64,000 bases of DNA, from the NCBI GenBank assembly GCA_021773175.1, contig JAJFKO010000043.1, forward strand, positions 62,001 to 126,000, in the 5' to 3' direction. A program made the position numbers and the translations under genes. How positions within the stretch are numbered: the first letter of the stretch is position 1; each line of letters begins with the position of its first letter. The DNA is from Gammaproteobacteria bacterium (GTDB lineage Bacteria; Pseudomonadota; Gammaproteobacteria; JAJFKO01). Shown here piece after piece: positions 35,501 to 44,500 of the stretch. The notes beneath the pieces were generated by a model. The model was not told where the DNA came from. It made no database searches and was given only the letters and a program-made list of their open reading frames with translations.

Positions 35501-38500
35501 TAAATATTATTACTGCCATTATTAGCTTAAGAGCTATAACAGAAGAATTTATGCTTCTTGTTAAAGGCAATGCAGATCTCACTCAGAATTTGACGCGAAA
35601 GACTTCTATGCAGCAATGTGCCGGACTAATTTGGCAAAGATTCTGCATTGTCTTAAATAGCCTTTTACCGAAAGAACAGCTGTTACCATTAGATGGGTTT
35701 AAAGCAGATGCCTTGAAAGCAACGCTTCTCATTAGTGTTGATAAACAGCATAAGTCTTTAGCCGCTAAGTATGCCATTGTAAATAGTATGTTTGAATCAA
35801 AGGATAAGCAAAGTAGTTTAGCTGAATTAGCAAAAGAACTATTAGCATATCTTGATGAATGTTATTTGATTTACTTAAGTCTCCAACAAGGGAAAAAATT
35901 ATTACGTGCATTTAATGGTATTCTCGACGTTATTGATAACCGAGAAAATGTAGGTTTACCTGTGTATGGAGAGACTTATTCATTATTATTAAATATGTCA
36001 AGCGTAGAAAATACTGTAAATAATGCTGTAAGTTTTATTATGGGGGCTTTGCAAGGCTTACAACAACAAAGTGTGCTAGAAAGATTAAAGCAGCGTTATC
36101 CTGGCTTACCACTTACAGCTTTAGTGGCAAATGGACGTTATTCTTTTCAAGGAATAGCAGCAAGTAGTTCAGAAATTTGTGATGGTACAATAACGGCAAT
36201 ACCGGCTTATACTCGGGCGCAGTTGTTATTATCATCTTGTGGAAATTTATTATCTCATAAAAGACCCTTTCAAGGTGTAGAGAAAAGTGTTTTAGTCGAA
36301 GAGCTTGAAGCTTTAGATGTGGCTCTAGCAAATCTCCCTAGTGTTGATTTCAATGCGACTTCACCAGATAGTGTTGGCAAAAAGAAAGATTTGGCAAAGT
36401 TCTTTGGACGTTATGTTTATACACTTAATAGTTTGATCGATTCTTTCTTGTTGACTGTTTACAAACATGAGTCAGATACCATTGAGTTAATTAGTTTAGA
36501 TTTAGATGTTGTCGATAAAGAAATTTTAGAAAGTAAAGTAATGCTACAACATCTTTTAATGCGATTAAGCTTTATTGTCAAAGTCGCTAGAGCATATCTA
36601 GCGGTTCATGACATAGCAAATAAACATAGTATTGAAATAAGTTATGGTTTAACTGTTGATGATTTACCTACCTTAATTGCTCAACTTGAGAGTCAGATTG
36701 ACTGTGTTACTTTTCGATTAAGCGCACTACCTGAAGCGACAGCAGAAGAGGTCGTTACCAGAGCAGAGCCTGATGTCTTAATGTTAGCGGGAGGCTCTAC
36801 AGAAGCTTTAGCAATACTTCAAGAGGATGCACTTATGAGTGCTGCTGACGCTCAGAGACTATCAAATGATTTATTTGGCAATCTAGAGGCAAGTATACAG
36901 CGAGTTGAAGCTGAGCTTGACGTTGAAGTAACTCGAGCTGCCTCAATGCAAAGTGTAAGTGAACTCAGTTTCCAGAGTGTCGATGATATTGTTTTGACGC
37001 TGCAGTCATTACTTGATGATATTGATGCAGCACAGTCAGTTAATTTGTTCAGTAATAAAAACATCAATACACCAAAATGCGAAACTCTTCGCGCATTACA
37101 GGGACGACTATTAATTCAGATTGAACAAGTTATGTTTAATTGGGCAAGACTAGATCGAGAATCTCGACTTCAAGTTTTAGCAAAAGCACCAATGCAAAAT
37201 TTAATGTCAATGCTACGAAAACTACATGAACAAATGTTTAATTGCCCTGCGCGTGAATTAATGAGCACTCTTCAACTGCAAGCAGACATTCATATGCAAG
37301 CGGTTGCTGCTTCGTTAGCTGCTTTTTCAAGTGGAGCGAATGCAGCAGAGCCCATGTTTGATCTTATGTCAGGTGAGGTTGAGAGTCCTATTCAATCACC
37401 ACTTAAAAAAGCGATGGAATTACTACGTTTACCTTCAGAATCAAGTTCAGCACAACATCCCGAAACAGATGAGATGGATCTAATGCTGGTAATGCTTGGA
37501 GCCACTGCTAAAGTAAATATGCAGATGAATGTTAATGCTCATCTGGCGATGTTATTACAAGTGCTGCGCATGGAAAGTATGGCAGAATATGCTGCTGATG
37601 AATTGTCTGTTGTGGAGATGCGGAGTTATCGACTTGACTTAAAAGCTATAGCTGCTGAAGTGGCAGCAAAAAAAGAAACTCTACTTATAGAGCTATGCCG
37701 TAGAATGTCAGCAAAAATTGATAGCTATGTTTCAACTGATTCGAAAAGTTCATCGATGTTACTTGCTGAGTTAACAATATATTTACATTATCACCGAATT
37801 ATTGGTGTCGATCTTGCTATTGATGATGTTAAGAAAGTATATTTGTTTTTATTAAATGATACGCGAGAGTTATCACACAAACCATTATGTTTAGCGAACG
37901 TTGCCTATTTTGTTGATATCAATGCAATTACTGATATTGTCTTGCTTGATCATATTATGCATGTCGCTGAAGATGTTCGTCGTCAGCTTGCTGAATTGAA
38001 GTCCGCTGATCCTAGTGTCGATTTTAGTAAAGAGCTGAGTTTGTTAGATGAGTTCGATAGGGTCTTTTTGCCGCTCTATTATGACTGTAAATTAAGAGCA
38101 GTAAGTCAAGATGCTGGTGACTCTGTTGGCTTATCAGATAGTGATGATACAAGCGTTGAATGTGATCACGCTAGAGCCTTGTTGGATTTAATTTCTTCTG
38201 CAGCTAAGTCTGGTGTTTTAAAGAAGCTTAATCAAGGCATGATTTTTGAGGTCAATCTAAATGTCGCTGTAACTCAGCTTAGATTACTTGATTATAGTGA
38301 TATAAATGCAGCTCAACGATCGTTAATTAATATAGCCGGGATATTAAAACAAGCAGCATCTATTCTTCATGCTAATACATATCTACAAGTTGAAAATAAT
38401 GTTACGGCTTGTTATGAGGCAATCATGCTTTATATCAATAATATATTGCGTAATGTTATTCTTGTTCAAGGAAAAGGTGCTCAGTTTAAGTTGCTTCCAG

Positions 38501-41500
38501 CACTTGTTGGGCTTATCAGTTTATTACTAAAAAACATTTCAATGATAATCGATGAAATTCCTGTGTTAGATACAGAGCAAGATGGCGGGTTGCAATATTA
38601 TCAAGAATTGATTTATCCAATTGTCATGTATTTTAATCGAGTTGTTGTTAATGCTGTTGAGGCATTTCCAAATGAAGAAGCCGCTAAGTTGCAAAGCTAT
38701 ATAAGCATTCATCTGTCTACGATAACTGACGCTATAAAATCTTTAATTGCAAAAGCATCATCTAGCGATGAAAAACAACAACTTGCTGCTGTTTTAGATT
38801 TCATGATCAATATATTGCTGTCTCACTTTGAGACACCATTGTTTGCTAAACGTGATGCAGCAGCCACATCTCCAGATATCTATGAAGACTATTTATATTC
38901 GCCAGAGCGAATTGGAATGCCCCCTAATTCTGCTGATGAAGAAAAGATGACTGTTAGTCTATGTATCCAACAGTGTGTTGTTTTGCAAGGTATGCTAGCT
39001 AGCAGAAATGCTGTTGCAGATATTGTTGAATTCATGAGTAGCGAAGGCATAACTATAGATAGTTTTGCAGAGATAGAACGGCAATCTCCAAGTAGGGTGC
39101 AGTTGCAACAAGTTCTTAATAAGGTTCGAGCTGGACTATATAGACATTTCCAAAGATCGCTTATTAAAGAAGTAAAAGATTTCTTTGCTAATATATTTAA
39201 CAGAATGAGCGAAGATGACGATGTGTCGTCTGGTTTCGAACTTTTAGCTGAGCTCGATGCGATTTCTATAATAAGAGAGCAATTAGCGCCAAGTGATGAA
39301 TGTTTATGGTTGCTTCTTACCCTTGATTTGCAGTTGTTTTTATTTGGAAACTCCAAAGTAAATGCGCTAATACTTTATCAAGAGATGCTTGATAATGTTG
39401 AGCATCTGGTGAGGTTGTTAAATAAAAATCCAATGCTGCTAAGTCAATACCACAATGTCGTTGCTCGCGTTGTCAAAATACAGTCTTTACAGGTATCTGA
39501 TGTTGATGAAGAGAGCAAGCTTCTTTTTGTTGCTCAAAAAGAAAGAATTGATGAAATGCTATTACCACTCATGGCTATGCATGTATTTGCTGATATGGGG
39601 AAAAAATCTACTCAGTTACGTGGAAGTTATGCTGCTATCTATTTAGTTGAATTAGATGTTTCTACCGTTGTGACAACATCTGCATGCGCTGCATTTATGA
39701 TGTCACACTTAAATGCGATTAGAAAACAGTTACAGTCTGATACAGGATTAAGGTCTAGTGATGAAGATACTGCTTCTTTACATAACAGCATTTTGCCTGC
39801 TGCGGTTAAATATTTACGAAACCTTTGTCAAGGTTTTCTGCCTGAAACTAAAAGATTGGAGAGCGGAATAGAACCAAGTGAAGTACTCGTTGCAATGACA
39901 GCCGAGCTTAATAACAGACTTATATCGTTGAATAAGCAATTAGACACGGACCCAAGTAAAACTGATGCAGAGTATGATGCTACTGAATTAGAAGACTTTC
40001 TAGATTATGTGCAAGCATTATATCAATTTTTACGAGGAGTTCAGTCATGTGGAGATATACTTCTTGAGATTAGTCAGCTATTGACAAAAGACAAAAATAA
40101 TGAAGTGTTACGAAAAGATGCAACGGCTTTAGTGTCAATGGCAAGCAGCCTCGAAGCATATATTTTACAAAGTATTAAATTTACATTGCCGAATAACGTG
40201 CTATCTACAGCTCCGAATAGGGCTATGCTAACTCGCTGCGCTTCTCCTCGAGTAGAGGCGACGGTTTCAGGTAATTTTTATTGCGTAAAACCCGCTAAGG
40301 CGGATGTGGCACTAACAAAATCGTTCAACTTCAATATCGCTGAGCGGACATATAGAATTGCTGTATTAATTCGAGATGCTTTTCTTGCTATTGAAAATAG
40401 CTATGGTGTAAACGCAGTTATCACAGGAAAAAGTTTAAAGGATACTTTGCAGCATGCAGATATGTTTTTACTTGAATATAGACAGTATCTTGAGGCAAGT
40501 CAGCAAAGCTCTGTGTCAGAGCAGTCTGTAGCAATACATGCTCGTAGTCTTGAATATGCCTTGATTGAAATTATGCCGATAGTTAAGCACCTGTTTGCTA
40601 AGTTATTTAATAATAGCATGGACTTTGTAAATATAGATGATATCTCTGTTGAGGCTTTTCTTGCGCCTTATTTTGCTGCGAATAATTTTTCTACTCTAAA
40701 TTCGCTTTTACAAAGAGTTAGTGTATTACAATGTGTTTCAATTTATATTGCTGCTAACTGTAATGCTTTACTCGGAGATGTTCATAATCCCTTTGCTGAG
40801 TTTCCTGCTGAGTTGTTTGAGAAACTTGCTGATTTCTCAACGAAGTGTATAGATATATTAACATCTTCTTTGCAATCTTTAGCGCCAACCAGCGTTGAAG
40901 ACATAAAAGGGCAAGTTTTAATTTTTGTTACTGAGCATCAAAATAATGCAGAAGCAGAAGCAGAAGCAGAAGCAGACGTCAGAGCTGCTGTTGCACTTAA
41001 TGTGGATGGAGATAAAGCTCAGCATTTTGTTAAGTTAATGGTGCAGATTGATAAACTATGGGCTGGCTGTTCTAAAGATAATGTTAGAGCACAACTTTAT
41101 GAGTTGTGTCGACAGTTACATAAAACCATGCATGAAGATTTAATTAGAGAAGGGAGCTATAAACATAGTAATGCTTCTGTAGATGAATCTTTGCAAGTAG
41201 GCTCTACTCTTATTGAAGCGGCCTTACATAATATTTATTGTCAATTACTCTATTTGCAGCCATCACTTGTAAGTTCTAAAGAGAATACAGCAAATGCCAG
41301 AAGATTAATTGCTCAAGCAGAAAGATATTGCAAAGCGTATTGTAATGCTGGTTTTGAAAAGACAACTATTCGCTCGAAAGAAATATACGAGTTGATCATT
41401 AATTTTATCGAAGTGAATGCTGAAGAATTAGCTATTAAAGAGAGAATACCTGTAATTGTCACAACGGCCGTTGCAGAAGTTGATACTGCAACTTTACAAC

Positions 41501-44500
41501 GAGTCTGTAGAGTTACGGTAGAGGAACAATTCTCTGTAGATGCGATGAGAGATGCGGTGCTTGCTAAGAGTTTAGCGGCTATTAGAAAAGATGATGTGCT
41601 AAAAGCACTTAAAGTTCAGGTTGAAAAAGCAATTAAAGACGCTGTACTGCAAGCATTACGAGACAAATCTAAAGAATCTCTTGACAAGATTGCAAGAAGC
41701 GTCGCTCAAACACATGCAAATGAATTTCTTGCAGCACTGGGGCAGAATGGTGTTGCTGTACTTATAAAAATATATATGCAAAATCTAAGCAAAGATTTTG
41801 TCGCGGTAGCTGACGTTAGAGATGCTACTGCAATCGCAAGAGCTCAGTTAGTTGTTGATCCCTGCCGGAGTCAAGCTTTTGCTGCATGGTATGAAAATAC
41901 AACAGCTCATAAAATGTCTGGCGTTATGACGGATGTCAGGCCTAGCCTAAATGCAGCGACGGGTGAGCCAGTGAGTGTTTTGGCAGAGAATATTGAAGCT
42001 GGAGTTACGGAAGCTTTAAGCGCTGTTTTTCCTAACTTAGAAAGATCAACAATGCAAGGTGATATTACTACAAAATTAGTGGATACAATACTTGCTGATG
42101 ATGCGCTTATAACTGTGTTTGATGAAGCTACAGCTGAAGCGCAACGTGCTTTTGAAGAAGAACAAGTAGCTCTCGACGCATTAAAAGAACAAGCAGGAAA
42201 AGTCATGGAGGGTGCTTTTTATGCAGAATTAAAAGAAATTCTTGAGCGCTGTGTTACTAATGATAGTGCTTCTAGTATCAAAGCGATAACGACAGAGATA
42301 CAAGATAGATTATCATCTCAGGCGGGGAAATCGCCAAATAAAGGCGATGTTAGAAAAGCATGGCAGCAAGTTCTTTTACAATCTGTTCTGGATGCTGCTT
42401 TACAGAATAAAACGATGACAGATCACGATAGACGTGAAGCGATGCTTGCCGCTATAACGGAATGCTTGCGAGGCCTGTATTCTGAGGATGACACCAAAGC
42501 TGTTGATGAAACGCAAAAAGCTCAGGTGGGCCAGGTTGTTGAAGGCTTTAATCAGCTTAGAACTATTATTCAAACTTTTCCAGAATTTGATATTTACTTC
42601 AAACGACAAGGTGATGTATCTGCATTTCTTGAAAGTATAGCGTGTCCAAAAACAAGATGTGTTATTGAAACGTATATGGCTGCTGAATGTCAACGTTTGA
42701 AAAAGCAATTAAATTTTGAGACAGTTAAAGAAGTACTTCCTGATGTTGCTAAAAAAGTTTTTGATGGTAAGCGTGATGATTTAATTGAAAGTGCAGCTAA
42801 AAAAGCTGCTGGCGCTTATTTTAGCTCAAAACCAATGAAAGGAGCAAAAGGGAAAAGAGGTCAAGTTGGTGAAAAACAAGATGAGTATGAAGAAAAAGCA
42901 GGCTCTATAGGGGTTGCTGTAAACAGTGCAGTTGATAGGGTGCTCTTGCAAGTTAGCATGACGATGCCGAAGGTTATGCCGGTTAATGCAAAAAAGCATG
43001 CCGCAACGTATACTAAAAACAGGGCTAATCGAGATGCAGTATTTGATGCTGCGACATGTGCATTGGTAGCGAAATTAGCTATACAGGATGCTGACCCTGT
43101 ATCTAAAAAATCGCCACAAGGTCTTTCTAAAGGCGCACAAAAGCAAGCTGTTAGTGAAGGACTCGAGCAATTGTTAACAGTTGTTTTGCGAGCACAATTT
43201 GAAGCACTGTTATATCAAGATAGAAGCAGTCTTGTTGCTACTGCCACCTCTGAAATTTCCGCTATAAAAGCTGAACTATCACACCGACATAAAAGTATTT
43301 GTGCTGATGTTTTGGCTGCTCAACAAGTTGCTGCAGTTATGCAAGATGTTGATGGCTCTATGGACGCTGATTTTCTGCAAACACAAGTTCGAGCAGCTGT
43401 CGTAAGTCGATTACAAAAACTTGACGTGGTAGAGCTACAGACTCTTTGTAGTTCGACAAAGAAAAATGCTTTTGTTGAACTTTATGTTTCTGAGCTAGTA
43501 AAAGTAATCGCTGCAGATTTTGTGGAAACAGATAGAAAGTTAAGTGCTGCTCATGCTATAGCCAAAAAGACATGGTTAGAACAAAAAGGACAGGCAACAG
43601 CCACTGCAATAATGATTTTCAATGCGAGTGTTAAAGGCGCTGCTGTGACGGCGAAAACAACTGTTGTAACGAGTGTCGTAGCGAAAGCAGAAGAGTCTGT
43701 TAAAGACAAACTGGAGGAAGAGGCAATGCAAGCAGAAACTCTGCAAGCTATTGCACTAGAATGTCGACCAGTACTAATTGCAGCGGTGAGTAAATCTGTA
43801 ATAGAAGATGTTGCGTTTGATGCACAGCAACTGTTTAAAGCTACTATCATTGAATATTTAAAACGAAATAACAGTGCAGCATTAGAAGAGCAGTATCAAA
43901 GTGCCGGTGATGCCGCGTTAAATCAGCTGCTTGCAGATTCCGCTACTACCTTGACTATGATGCGAACAGATGTGACACAGCAATGTGCAGAAGTGAGAGC
44001 TAGTGAATATGCTAAAGCTTTGCTTGGTCAAGCTGAAGAAACAGGGACTCTAAACACGATAGTGAGTCGTGTTGAAACAGAATTGCAAGTCAGCGTTGCG
44101 AGTTTAACTGAACATAGCCTTAAAGAAGCATTACGTACAGCAGCTAATTTAGATCTCCAAGAACGAAAACAGAATGATGCTCATCTTGAGCCTGTTTATA
44201 CGCAGGTGGCTAATGCAGTTGTGGCTAATGATTCTTTTGTGGTTGCAATTGGTGTTGATGAAAATGTATTAATGACATTAATGAAAAACGTGCGTGCCAT
44301 GGCTGAATCTAATATAAGTATTACAGCCTTACAGCATGTTGGACAAGCTGTTGCACAAGAGCGAACAGCAGAATTGGTTGCATCAAAACAAGCTGAAAGC
44401 TGGCTGACTGAAGGTGCGACAAAACTTCAAGCTCTGAGAAAATCTGCAGCTTCGAATGTAGATATTAGTATTCATCGAGCAGCATTAAAAAGTCATTTGC